A stretch of DNA of 64,000 nt. Origin: Paenibacillus sp. BSR1-1 (GTDB taxonomy: Bacteria; Bacillota; Bacilli; Bacillales; Cytobacillaceae). The DNA is taken from positions 1-64,000 of the forward strand of contig NZ_JAQMWQ010000020.1 of the NCBI RefSeq assembly GCF_030403775.1, read 5' to 3'. Below, one piece after another: positions 1 through 7,681 of the stretch. The notes below the pieces were generated by a model. That model was not told the DNA's origin and made no database searches. It worked only from the letters and a program-made list of their open reading frames with translations. The first letter of the stretch is position 1. Each line of letters starts with the position of its first letter. Position numbers and translations under genes: made by a program.

Positions 1-8
1 GAATGATC

Positions 9-66
9 ACATATCCGGGAAGGGCTGTCAAAGTGAAAAGCCTTTGACAGCCCTTCCCGGATATGT
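9..66. repeat. Perfect 25-bp inverted repeat (hairpin)
   Basis: Positions 9-33 are exactly complementary to 42-66, separated by an 8-nt loop (34-41). The stem contains GGGCTGTCAAAG and its complement. No T-run follows on the plus strand (AGATAAAAAG), so it is not a canonical terminator in that direction. It may terminate a gene left of the window or mark a rearrangement next to the truncated surface-protein gene. Confidence 0.8.
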
Positions 67-179
67 AGATAAAAAGCCATGGAAGTTTCGCCCCAAAAAA
101 TGAAAGGGTATGGATAAAGATCATAAAAGGTAGAGCTGAAAACAATTGCTTTTGATTTTACACAATAATCAGGACTTGA

Positions 180-3100
180 CTAAAAACCTTCACCGTCAAC
201 AACCCGAATGCTGATTTTGAAGCGCCAGTTTTAGATAGCGCCGTCATTACCCCAGAAAAAGCAAAAGTGGGGGACAAAATTACCGTTAAAATTAAAGCGC
301 ATGATGCTAAATCAGGGATTATGAATGCTTATGTCTTTTTATATAACCCTGAAAATGAGGAAAATAAATATATTACGCTAGATTATAATCAAAACACGGA
401 TGAATGGATTGGGACATATGTCGTTCAATTCAATGACAGGCCGGGAACATGGACATTATCCGATATCTATTTAGAAGATAGTGTTGGTAATTACGCCTAT
501 ACATCATCTGAGGCAAACGTAAAAGTGGAGAATCCAAATGGGGACTTCACTGCCCCAGTAATCAGCAAGATTGAAGTTTCTCCTGCAACGATTCAAGTGG
601 GAGAAAAAGTGACCATAACGAGTGATGTAACGGATGATAAATCCGGTGTAAGAGAAGTCATCGCCAATCTATCACATCCTTCAGGAGCATCAAAATATAT
701 AACGATGCGATACAATGCCACAACGAAAAAATGGACAGGCAGCTTTGAAGCGCTTGAAACAACGGCACCTGGAGAATGGTCGATCAATATTTCGGCATCG
801 GATCAGTTCGGTAATTACTCTGATATGACTTCCGATCAGCCTTTTACTGTTGTAAATCCTGATGGAGATTATACTGGTCCAGTCATTCAAGGGGTAGATA
901 TCAATCCAAACGAAGTCAATGCCGGCGATCAAGTAACGATTACCGCGGCGATTGATGATGACAAATCCGGTGTTGGCTGGGTACAGGCGTATGTTTCCTA
1001 TTTGGGTGAACTTACGTTTAAAAAGGACAGTACATCAGGAAAATGGGTGGCAACGGCCAAAGTACCGACAAACGTACCTGACAATGAGGAAATCATGATT
1101 TATGATCTTCTTGCTTATGACTTAAAAGGAAACCTTACACAGCAATGGGTAGGTCAATCTTTTATCGTTCATAACGAAACAGGTGACTACACGGCTCCAG
1201 TGGCTGATTCAATCGAAATCACTCCTGCAGAAGTAACCGCGGGCGAGAAGGTCCATATTAAGGCGAAAATAACAGATGAGCAGTCTGGAGTGAAGCAAGT
1301 CATTGGCTACTTTGGTAATGAATACGAAAATAGAGCTGTTGACTTTAGCTACGACGAAGCATCTGGCTTATGGGTGGCCGATTATACAACAAGTGTTAAT
1401 GAACGGCCTGGAACTTGGGATCTCAACCTTGAGGTCTGGGATAATAATGAAAACTCTGATTTTATCCGTTCGGATAAATATGTAACCATCAATAATCCTA
1501 ACGCTGATGTAACAGCACCAGTGATTGACGCGGTGGAAATCACACCATCAACGGCCAATGTGGGCGATGTCGTGACCATTACTGCTGACGTAAAAGACAA
1601 TGAATCAGGTGTCCGTTACGTAAAAGCCTATCTAAATCCAGTGGCTGGCAATAACTATAATCAATTGTCCGTTCCATTAACTTTTAACGAAGAGCTAAAT
1701 AAATGGGTTGGAACTTACAAAATCAGTGAGACAGTCCAAGACGGATTATGGAATGTAGATGTTATGGCTGTAGACCATTATGCGAATTCCGATTATTATA
1801 GCGGCGCAACCTTCAACGTCACTAACCCAGATGGAGATTTTGAAGCACCATATTTAAATTCGTTAAAGGTGTCCTCATCTACTGCTAATGTAGGGGATAC
1901 GGTTACCTTTGAGGCAAAAATTGCAGATTCGAAATCAGGAGTCAAATCGGCAAGCATTAGACTTGGATTAGAAGAATCCAATAACGATATCACGCTGCCT
2001 TTGACCTATGACAAAGAAAAAGATGTCTGGTCCGCCAGCTATCAAATCCCGGCATATGCACGTGCGGGAGTCCAGTTTATCAGTGTCATGGTCGAGGATA
2101 ATGCTGGAAATCAAAATGATATTAATCCATATCAATCATTAGTGATTTTAAATGATAATCCTGATAAGGAAGCGCCGGTAGTGGGAGAGGTCTCCTTAAC
2201 ACCAGACCAGGCGGCAGAAGGCGACACAGTCGAATTTAAGGTGAAGCTTGAAGATTCCTACTCAGGTGTTAAAAATGCAGCAATCGAATTATCCTATCCT
2301 GACAGCGCTGCTGCAGGGGAAGGCAACCCGGATCTAAGACATATTGATTTAACCTATGATGCAAATCAAAAGGCTTGGGTTGGAACGTACACCATTAAAC
2401 CGACAGACAATCTTGGAGACTGGTTTGTGGATGTAATGGCAGAGGATATGGCAGGCAATTCGACATATGTATTGTCGCCTAAAAAGCTTGTTATTGTAAA
2501 AGCAGCGGAAGGCCCTGCTGCACCAGTTGTTAATGAAGTAACCGACAAGGACACTTCTGTAACTGGTCAGGCAGCTGCTGGATTAACTGTGGAAGTTGTG
2601 GCGAATGGCTCAAAGCTTGGCTCAGTGGAAGCAGGTACAGACGGCAAGTTCACAGTTGCGATTCCAGGACAGGCGGCTGGCACCGAATTAACGGTAACGG
2701 CAACCAATAAAGCTGGAAAAGTAAGTAAAGCAACAACAGTGGTGGTAAAAGATGCAACTGCTCCTGCAAAACCAGTGGTAAAGGAAGTTTCTGAAAAGGA
2801 CACTTCAGTGACCGGTACGGCGGAAGCTGGTTCAGTGGTGGAAGTGAAGGCCAATGGCACAAAGCTTGGCTCAGCGGAAGCAGGTTCGGATGGCAAGTTC
2901 ACAGTTGCGATTCCAGTACAGGCGGCGGGCACTGAATTAACAGTAATCGCTACCGATAAATCAGGAAATGTCAGTGAAGCAACAAAGGTAGTCGTAAAAG
3001 ATACAACAGCTCCTGCAAAGCCAGTGGTGAATGAAGTAACTGATAAGGACACTACGGTAACTGGTACAGCAGAAGCTGGTTCAGCGGTGGAAGTGAAGAG

Positions 3101-3941
3101 CAATGGCACAAAGCTTGGCTCAGCAGAAGCAGGTACAGACGGCAAGTTCTCCGTCACCATTCCTGTCCAAAAAGCGGGTACTGAATTAACGATTACGGTT
3201 ACAGATAAAGATGGAAACGTAAGTGAAGCAACAAAAGTAGTCGTAAAAGACGTTACCCCTCCAGCATTACCGGTAGTCAATGAGGTAGCTGAGAAGGATA
3301 CGGCAGTAACGGGTAAAGCGGAACCTGGAGCAGTAATTGTTGTTACGCTAAGCGGGTCGACACAATTGCTTGGTTCTGGATCGGCTGGAGCAGACGGAAA
3401 ATTCGCCATTACCATCCCGGTTCAAAAAGCAAATACCCAATTAGTAATCTCCATTTCCGACCAAGCCGGTAATTTTGGAGGTTCGGTGACCGTTACGGTC
3501 TCTTCTGCAAAACTCTCAGGCTGGGTGAAAGACAATAAATCTTGGTATTACTATGACCCTGCAACCCATGTCAAGAAAATTGGCTGGTTTAAGGATGGAG
3601 TAGTATGGTATTACTTTAATAAAGATGGCGTTATGCAAACTGGCTGGCAAAAAATCAGCACCGTCTGGTATTATTTCAATAGTGGCGGCGCCATGCAAAC
3701 AGGCTGGTTAAAACTAGGCACAACCTGGTACTACTTTAACAGCGGCGGCGCCATGGTAACCGGATGGCTGAAGAGCGGTGCAACCTGGTATTATTTCAAT
3801 ACCAGTGGTGCGATGCAAATTGGCTGGCTAAAGAGCGGCGCTAGCTGGTATTACTTTAACGGCAGCGGTGCCATGGCAACCGGCTGGGTAAAAATCTCTG
3901 GAAAATGGTACTATTTTAATAGTAACGGAACTTTAAAATAA
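180..3941 (+). CDS. 5'-truncated Ig-repeat surface protein with C-terminal cell-wall-binding repeats
   Basis: The reading frame opens directly after a TGA at 177-179 and starts in mid-domain; the first internal start codon is a GTG at 267 with no ribosome site. Counting from that GTG, about seven Ig-like domains of roughly 105-110 aa follow, each beginning near an N-P-x-G-D-x-x-A-P-V motif (residues ~89, 196, 301, 409, 519, 628). Next come four ~82-aa domains starting near A-P-x-x-P-V-V (about 747, 829, 911, 994), then about seven ~20-aa CW_binding_1-type repeats (G-W-x-K...W-Y-Y-F-N) from ~1085 to the end. There is no signal peptide. Known relatives are exported and held to the wall by the C-terminal repeats. 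I infer that the 5' end is lost and that it is a pseudogene or is expressed only abnormally. The four ~82-aa domains are near-repeats at DNA level, so they are recombination-prone. Confidence 0.85.
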   Translation, partial: LKTFTVNNPNADFEAPVLDSAVITPEKAKVGDKITVKIKAHDAKSGIMNAYVFLYNPENEENKYITLDYNQNTDEWIGTYVVQFNDRPGTWTLSDIYLEDSVGNYAYTSSEANVKVENPNGDFTAPVISKIEVSPATIQVGEKVTITSDVTDDKSGVREVIANLSHPSGASKYITMRYNATTKKWTGSFEALETTAPGEWSINISASDQFGNYSDMTSDQPFTVVNPDGDYTGPVIQGVDINPNEVNAGDQVTITAAIDDDKSGVGWVQAYVSYLGELTFKKDSTSGKWVATAKVPTNVPDNEEIMIYDLLAYDLKGNLTQQWVGQSFIVHNETGDYTAPVADSIEITPAEVTAGEKVHIKAKITDEQSGVKQVIGYFGNEYENRAVDFSYDEASGLWVADYTTSVNERPGTWDLNLEVWDNNENSDFIRSDKYVTINNPNADVTAPVIDAVEITPSTANVGDVVTITADVKDNESGVRYVKAYLNPVAGNNYNQLSVPLTFNEELNKWVGTYKISETVQDGLWNVDVMAVDHYANSDYYSGATFNVTNPDGDFEAPYLNSLKVSSSTANVGDTVTFEAKIADSKSGVKSASIRLGLEESNNDITLPLTYDKEKDVWSASYQIPAYARAGVQFISVMVEDNAGNQNDINPYQSLVILNDNPDKEAPVVGEVSLTPDQAAEGDTVEFKVKLEDSYSGVKNAAIELSYPDSAAAGEGNPDLRHIDLTYDANQKAWVGTYTIKPTDNLGDWFVDVMAEDMAGNSTYVLSPKKLVIVKAAEGPAAPVVNEVTDKDTSVTGQAAAGLTVEVVANGSKLGSVEAGTDGKFTVAIPGQAAGTELTVTATNKAGKVSKATTVVVKDATAPAKPVVKEVSEKDTSVTGTAEAGSVVEVKANGTKLGSAEAGSDGKFTVAIPVQAAGTELTVIATDKSGNVSEATKVVVKDTTAPAKPVVNEVTDKDTTVTGTAEAGSAVEVKSNGTKLGSAEAGTDGKFSVTIPVQKAGTELTITVTDKDGNVSEATKVVVKDVTPPALPVVNEVAEKDTAVTGKAEPGAVIVVTLSGSTQLLGSGSAGADGKFAITIPVQKANTQLVISISDQAGNFGGSVTVTVSSAKLSGWVKDNKSWYYYDPATHVKKIGWFKDGVVWYYFNKDGVMQTGWQKISTVWYYFNSGGAMQTGWLKLGTTWYYFNSGGAMVTGWLKSGATWYYFNTSGAMQIGWLKSGASWYYFNGSGAMATGWVKISGKWYYFNSNGTLK

Positions 3942-3948
3942 ACGACGA

Positions 3949-3982
3949 GCTCCCTTGGTCATTTTGGCTAGGGGAGTTTTTT
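3949..3982 (+). terminator. Rho-independent terminator after the surface protein
   Basis: CTCCCTTGG and CTAGGGGAG form a stem followed by TTTTTT, eight bases after the stop codon. Confidence 0.75.
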
Positions 3983-4129
3983 GCGTTGATTTGGAGTCCG
4001 ACGGTCTACATTTTACCGGTCACTTCTGAGTTGGCTCACGTAGGGCCTTAAAAAATTGATGAAGGATAAAAACATTCAAGTTATGGAAAGATTAGATTTG
4101 AATTAATAATGTAAAAGGGTTGTGAAAGC

Positions 4130-4669
4130 ATGTATAACCAATTAGTGGAACTACATAAAAGCCTTAACCAAATACAGAAAGAATATTGGCTTCATACTGA
4201 TTTATTTTCCTTTCAATGGTGGGTTATTGCGGTTGTTAACTTCGGGCTATTTTTCCTATTCCTATTACTCATTGACCGACAAAGAATATTATCCATCACG
4301 ATTGCCTTTCTTGTTGCCTTTATTTTAGTTGGTACTTTGGATGAAACAGGAGTTAAATTCAGCTTGTGGGAATATCCCCACCAATTATTGTTTTTTACAG
4401 CAAGATTTAATGCTGCAGATTTTGGAATCGTGCCGAGCCTTGCCGCACTGCTTTACCAATATTGCAGTAAATGGAAGCCTTATATCATTGGCAATCTTCT
4501 TTTATCTGCCCTAATTTCCTTCGTAGGGGCACCTATTTTTTCAAAAATAGGTATATATAAGCTCTTGCACTGGAACTATCTCTACTCCTTTCTAGTTAGT
4601 CTTGTAAGCTTGATGGTTATTAAGGCAATCGTGGATTTGATTGTAAAAAAGAGTAAAAAGTACAATTAA
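4130..4669 (+). CDS. CBO0543-type integral membrane protein (copy 1 of 4)
   Basis: 179 aa, ATG preceded by AAAGGGTTGTGAAAGC. After a hydrophilic N-terminus it has about five hydrophobic helices: ~28-48, ~54-70, ~88-105 (weak), ~118-137 and ~150-170. The pattern of short loops with W-x-Y residues and a mid-protein D-F-G-I-V-P segment matches small membrane proteins that databases name CBO0543 family (from memory). Three relatives lie in this window at 16977, 50719 and 52879. The function of the family is unknown to me. It appears to be a single-gene unit. Confidence 0.75.
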   Translation: MYNQLVELHKSLNQIQKEYWLHTDLFSFQWWVIAVVNFGLFFLFLLLIDRQRILSITIAFLVAFILVGTLDETGVKFSLWEYPHQLLFFTARFNAADFGIVPSLAALLYQYCSKWKPYIIGNLLLSALISFVGAPIFSKIGIYKLLHWNYLYSFLVSLVSLMVIKAIVDLIVKKSKKYN

Positions 4670-4784
4670 CACGATTATAAAAAATGGCTTCATTAAAAAT
4701 AAATAAGAAAGTGCAAATAGCTCATGAAAGGGCTTCCCTTTGAATATATTTTTTTCGTATGTAATTAAGAGGGGGCTGGGTCTT

Positions 4785-5186
4785 ATGAGCTGGAATCAAG
4801 GAAATGCCAATTCAAATAGGAACAGGAAAAATTCAAATAGGCAGACAAGTGTAAGTCCGACAGAGAATACTGAAAACACGGTTCAAACCCACGTGCATGA
4901 ATTCACCGCTAGTACGAAGTTAGCAGAGGAAGATGATGATCGGCATAATCACCGTTTTGCAGGCGTGACCAGTGAAGTGATTCCGATGGGAGATAGTCAT
5001 GTTCATAATATAATGGTGAATACGGATTTTTTAGATCATCATCACGAAGTCGCGATTACAACTGGTCCTGCTATTGATATTGGCGGAGGAAAACATATAC
5101 ATGTAGTACAGGGAACGACCACACTTGATGATGGCCATGTTCATGACCTATTTTTCACTACTTTAATCAACTCGCCGCTTGTATGA
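4785..5186 (+). CDS. YmaF-like histidine-rich small protein
   Basis: 133 aa from the ATG at 4785, chosen because AAGAGGGGG lies about 10 nt upstream; an in-frame TTG at 4740 would add 15 residues. After a low-complexity Asn/Arg/Ser N-terminus, the body carries repeated H-x-H motifs (T-H-V-H-E-F, R-H-N-H-R-F, S-H-V-H-N, D-H-H-H-E, K-H-I-H-V, G-H-V-H-D), roughly evenly spaced. That is the signature of the YmaF family in spore formers. Its role is unknown; metal binding is a plausible inference from the His pairs. It converges on the gene at 5229 across a shared terminator. Confidence 0.75.
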   Translation: MSWNQGNANSNRNRKNSNRQTSVSPTENTENTVQTHVHEFTASTKLAEEDDDRHNHRFAGVTSEVIPMGDSHVHNIMVNTDFLDHHHEVAITTGPAIDIGGGKHIHVVQGTTTLDDGHVHDLFFTTLINSPLV

Positions 5187-5192
5187 AAAAAA

Positions 5193-5220
5193 CCAGTCCC
5201 CAAAGGTTCAAGGGGACTGG
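5193..5220. terminator. Bidirectional terminator between convergent genes
   Basis: CCAGTCCCC (5193-5201) pairs with GGGGACTGG (5212-5220). The left flank is an A-run, giving a U-run for minus-strand transcripts. Confidence 0.75.
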
Positions 5221-5228
5221 CAATTGAT

Positions 5229-6083
5229 TTAATTATACACATAATCATATTTAGAAGAATGATAATGATGGAACTTGTGGTTCGCATCGAAATAATCCAT
5301 CGACACCTGGAACGCTTTCTTCGTGCTATCCCAAAACACGAGCACAATGACATCGGCAGATCCGTTCGCCAAATCTTCTGCGCCGAAATCATCAGCCGCC
5401 CAGTTCAACGCCTTATAGGTTCCAGGACCGCTGACCTTCAACGTATACAGCCAATACTTTTCGCCCTCAATTCCAACCAAATCATGATACCCGGCACCCA
5501 GCCGTGACTTCAGGTCAGACTGCGTCAACCCCACATCAATCCACTTTTTCAATCCCTCTATAGCTGAAACAACATCCGCATTGCCAGCCAGCGTCATCCG
5601 GCCGTTATCCATCAAATAATATCCATCAGCAAAATTCTGCCGCAACATCCCGCCATCACGCAAACTGAAATAATACCAGCCCGAGCCAATCCACTTCCAA
5701 CCCTTCGCCATTGCGCCCTTCGAATCCAAGTAATACCAGGTTCCTGACACCAGCACCCAACCGGTCTTCATCTGTCCATGCTGATCGAGGTAATACCACT
5801 TACCGCCATCCAGCACCCAACCAGTCCTCATCACCCCATGCTGATCGAGGTAATACCATTTGCCGCTATCCAGCAGCCAACCGGTCTTCATCGCCCCATG
5901 CTGATCCAGATAGTACCACTTGCCACCATCCAGCACCCAGCCTGTCTTCATCACACCAGCATCATAAAAATGCCACGTTCCACCCTCAAGCTTCCAACCT
6001 GACGGATTCTCCTCCGCCGAAACCACACTCGGAAATACATGCAGCAGCACAAGAGCCGCTAGTACAACCAATAACTTTTTCAT
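5229..6083 (-). CDS. Secreted cell-wall-binding repeat protein
   Basis: About 284 aa from the ATG at 6083 (M-K-K-L-L-V-V-L). A TTG at 6092 has better spacing from GAGGTGGG and is a real alternative. A signal peptide with a hydrophobic core and an A-E-E cleavage region is present. Six to seven ~20-aa choline/wall-binding repeats (G-W-V-L-D-G-G-K-W-Y-Y-L-D) fill residues ~30-160. They are followed by a unique ~120-aa C-terminal domain that I do not recognise, containing a G-L-K-K-W-I-D segment and ending H-Y-H-S-S-K-Y. It is probably a wall-attached protein. The repeats are nearly identical at DNA level, so copy number may vary between strains. Confidence 0.8.
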   Translation of the reverse strand: MKKLLVVLAALVLLHVFPSVVSAEENPSGWKLEGGTWHFYDAGVMKTGWVLDGGKWYYLDQHGAMKTGWLLDSGKWYYLDQHGVMRTGWVLDGGKWYYLDQHGQMKTGWVLVSGTWYYLDSKGAMAKGWKWIGSGWYYFSLRDGGMLRQNFADGYYLMDNGRMTLAGNADVVSAIEGLKKWIDVGLTQSDLKSRLGAGYHDLVGIEGEKYWLYTLKVSGPGTYKALNWAADDFGAEDLANGSADVIVLVFWDSTKKAFQVSMDYFDANHKFHHYHSSKYDYVYN

Positions 6084-6263
6084 TTTAAGCAAACGAACCC
6101 ACCTCACGTTTCTATTACTGGTTTAGTCTTAATATTAGTTCCAAGTCTCGTAATTCCTTCCAGAATCGTCAGACAAAAACTGCATCCTAAATTTAGCTAG
6201 AAACTAGCAAAATTAGATTTTTTCCGGGGAAATATTACAAAAAAGGTCAAAAATTAGGAATGA

Positions 6264-6283
6264 TACATAGATGTTCTATGTAT
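6264..6283. promoter_or_regulatory. Perfect dyad, candidate operator
   Basis: ATACATAGA - TGT - TCTATGTAT forms a perfect 9-bp inverted repeat 45 bp before the start of the gene at 6328. No regulator is encoded next to it. Confidence 0.4.
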
Positions 6284-6327
6284 TTGTGTGATACAATTAC
6301 CAAAAAATGTAGGGAAGAGTGATTTTA

Positions 6328-6714
6328 ATGAAAAAAAGAATAAAACCTCTTTTAATAACATTATTAGTCCTATTTGCTGTGTTTATATCAGGTAAATATT
6401 TATTGGATTTAGTGTTTGCAGGTGCATGCGGGAATCAAATTCAAAAAAGCGTGCCATCCCCAGGCGGAGATAAAGTAGCTTATGTCTTTTTACGAGACTG
6501 TGGAGCCACAACGAATTATTCGCCGCAATTGTCGATTTTAAAGAAAGATGAAGATCTTGAAAATGAATCAGGAAATACATTTAAATCGGATAAAAGTTTT
6601 TCGATTGAATGGCTAAATGAAAGTACTCTACAGGTTACTTATAGTAAATCCTCCGAAACATTCGAAAAGGATACTAGTGTAAATGGCGTAAAGATTAAAT
6701 ATATCGAAGAATAA
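6328..6714 (+). CDS. Small membrane-anchored or exported protein, unknown function
   Basis: 128 aa from ATG 6328, with AGGGAAGAG 8 nt upstream. The first ~30 residues are a Lys/Arg-rich start plus a hydrophobic segment (signal anchor). A conserved-looking region follows: A-C-G-N, then S-P-G-G-D-K-V-A-Y-V-F-x-R-D-C-G-A-T-T, a pattern seen in small extracytoplasmic proteins that sense or bind unknown ligands. The two Cys could form a disulfide. I do not recognise a named family with certainty. Confidence 0.65.
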   Translation: MKKRIKPLLITLLVLFAVFISGKYLLDLVFAGACGNQIQKSVPSPGGDKVAYVFLRDCGATTNYSPQLSILKKDEDLENESGNTFKSDKSFSIEWLNESTLQVTYSKSSETFEKDTSVNGVKIKYIEE

Positions 6715-6724
6715 ATATTTAAAA

Positions 6725-6757
6725 AGCCAGCCCTCACTTCGGGGCTGGCTCTGTATT
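6725..6757 (+). terminator. Terminator of the 6328 gene
   Basis: AGCCAGCCC (6725-6733) pairs with GGGCTGGCT (6742-6750). The T-run behind it is weak (CTGTATT). The stem overlaps the 3' end of the small minus-strand gene at 6734. Confidence 0.6.
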
Positions 6758-6874
6758 CATATTGTCGCCTTTTGATAGATTAGAAAATACCTCAAACAGC
6801 TGTGTGATATAACTAGTAAGCTCGAAACCATCTTCTGTAGCAAACTCAGATAATAACAATTTATTCTCCTTCAT
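6734..6874 (-). CDS. Small hypothetical protein (46 aa)
   Basis: ATG at 6872-6874, TGA at 6734-6736. GAGGGGG lies about 8 nt upstream of the start, a strong ribosome site. The product begins M-K-E-N-K-L-L-L-S-E-F and is acidic with an amphipathic centre (S-Y-I-T-Q-L-F-E-V-F). I recognise no family. Its 3' end overlaps a terminator stem, and the 21-nt phased array 6946-7034 lies just upstream of it. Confidence 0.45.
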   Translation of the reverse strand: MKENKLLLSEFATEDGFELTSYITQLFEVFSNLSKGDNMNTEPAPK

Positions 6875-6945
6875 TAGCCATTCCCCCTCGATTTCTGAAC
6901 TATCATCAGTATCGACAAACTAGTAGTCTCTTATACATGGAGTTA

Positions 6946-7034
6946 TTCTACAAAATAAGGGGCGCATTCTACAAAATTCACTGGGTATTCTACAAATTAA
7001 AGTGTTCATTCTACAAATTTCTCCCCTATTCTAC
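6946..7034. repeat. 21-nt phased intergenic array A (TTCTACAAA units)
   Basis: TTCTAC begins at 6946, 6967, 6988, 7009 and 7029, giving intervals of 21, 21, 21 and 20 nt. The word is TTCTACAAA (last copy TTCTACATT); the ~12 nt between words vary and are G- or C-rich near their ends. On the minus strand the word reads TTTGTAGAA, and the array lies between a minus-strand terminator (7061-7077) and the small minus-strand gene at 6874. Same design as array B at 40418. Confidence 0.85.
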
Positions 7035-7060
7035 ATTTCCTCACCATCCGAATAAAAAAA

Positions 7061-7077
7061 CCCCTCAAAATGAGGGG
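7061..7077 (-). terminator. Minus-strand terminator without an obvious gene
   Basis: CCCCTCA - TGAGGGG stem. On the minus strand it is followed by TTTTTTTATT, while the plus side has no T-run. No convincing minus-strand gene lies immediately upstream (7078-7219). Confidence 0.65.
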
Positions 7078-7219
7078 CGAAAAGGGAATAACTCTTGGTA
7101 TCTATATGATTACCATTCTTGCAGAATTTTATACCAGCCATTTAAAGAAAATATAGGAAATATTGTAAAAATGTTGAATATATTAATGTGCTTGATAAAA
7201 ACTTGTAAGGGGTGTCAGG

Positions 7220-7681
7220 TTGAGTAAACTATCTTTAAAACCAATAGACAAAAAGAATTGGGAGGAAGCGATTCAATTATCAGTCAAAGAAGAACAGCAA
7301 TCATTTATGGCATCTAATCTTTATTCCATAGCAGAAGTTCAATTTCTGGATAACTTCTATGCGAAAGGTATTTATTTGGACAACCAAATAATTGGATTTA
7401 CGATGTTCGGGATCGATCCTGATGATGATAATTATTGGATTTACCGCCTAATGATAGATAAGGAGTTTCAAGGGAAAGGGCTGGGGGTTAAATCGATCCT
7501 TCTAGTTATTAATGAGATTAAGCGCATGAATAGGGCAAACAGATCCTCTATCATGATTGGTTACCATCCTGAAAATCTAGCAGCAAGATTTGTCTATCAA
7601 AAGGCGGGATTTATCGAGACGAACCTTGCATCTTGGGGCGAGCAGCTTGCCATGTTTTCATTGTTAAAGGGGGAAAACTAG
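7220..7681 (+). CDS. GNAT N-acetyltransferase, BltD-like (spermine/spermidine acetyltransferase family)
   Basis: 153 aa from TTG 7220, with AAGGGG 7-8 nt upstream. The GNAT core is visible: Y-W-I-Y-R-L-M-I-D strand, then the acetyl-CoA pyrophosphate loop Q-G-K-G-L-G (~residues 93-98), then N-x-x-A-x-x-x-Y-x-K-x-G-F near 125-137. The N-terminus (I-x-x-x-N-W-E-E, F-M-A-S-N-x-Y-S-I-A-E) resembles B. subtilis BltD/PaiA-type polyamine acetyltransferases. The stop is directly followed by the ATG of the lipoprotein gene, so the two are probably cotranscribed. Confidence 0.8.
   Translation: MSKLSLKPIDKKNWEEAIQLSVKEEQQSFMASNLYSIAEVQFLDNFYAKGIYLDNQIIGFTMFGIDPDDDNYWIYRLMIDKEFQGKGLGVKSILLVINEIKRMNRANRSSIMIGYHPENLAARFVYQKAGFIETNLASWGEQLAMFSLLKGEN

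Noticed and set aside
2567..3415. 282-aa open frame on the minus strand inside the surface-protein gene
   Set aside because: Antisense shadow of the repetitive ~82-aa domains; low complexity Ser/Thr/Val, no ribosome site.
5711..6088. 125-aa plus-strand frame opposite the wall-binding repeats
   Set aside because: Its repeats only mirror the antisense DNA repeats of the 5229-6083 gene.
7078..7180. Minus-strand frame leading into the terminator at 7061
   Set aside because: No ribosome site before its ATG and it reads through the terminator stem.
6937..7227. 96-aa frame with F-Y-K heptads
   Set aside because: Created by the 21-nt period of array A; no ribosome site, and array B is not open in any frame.
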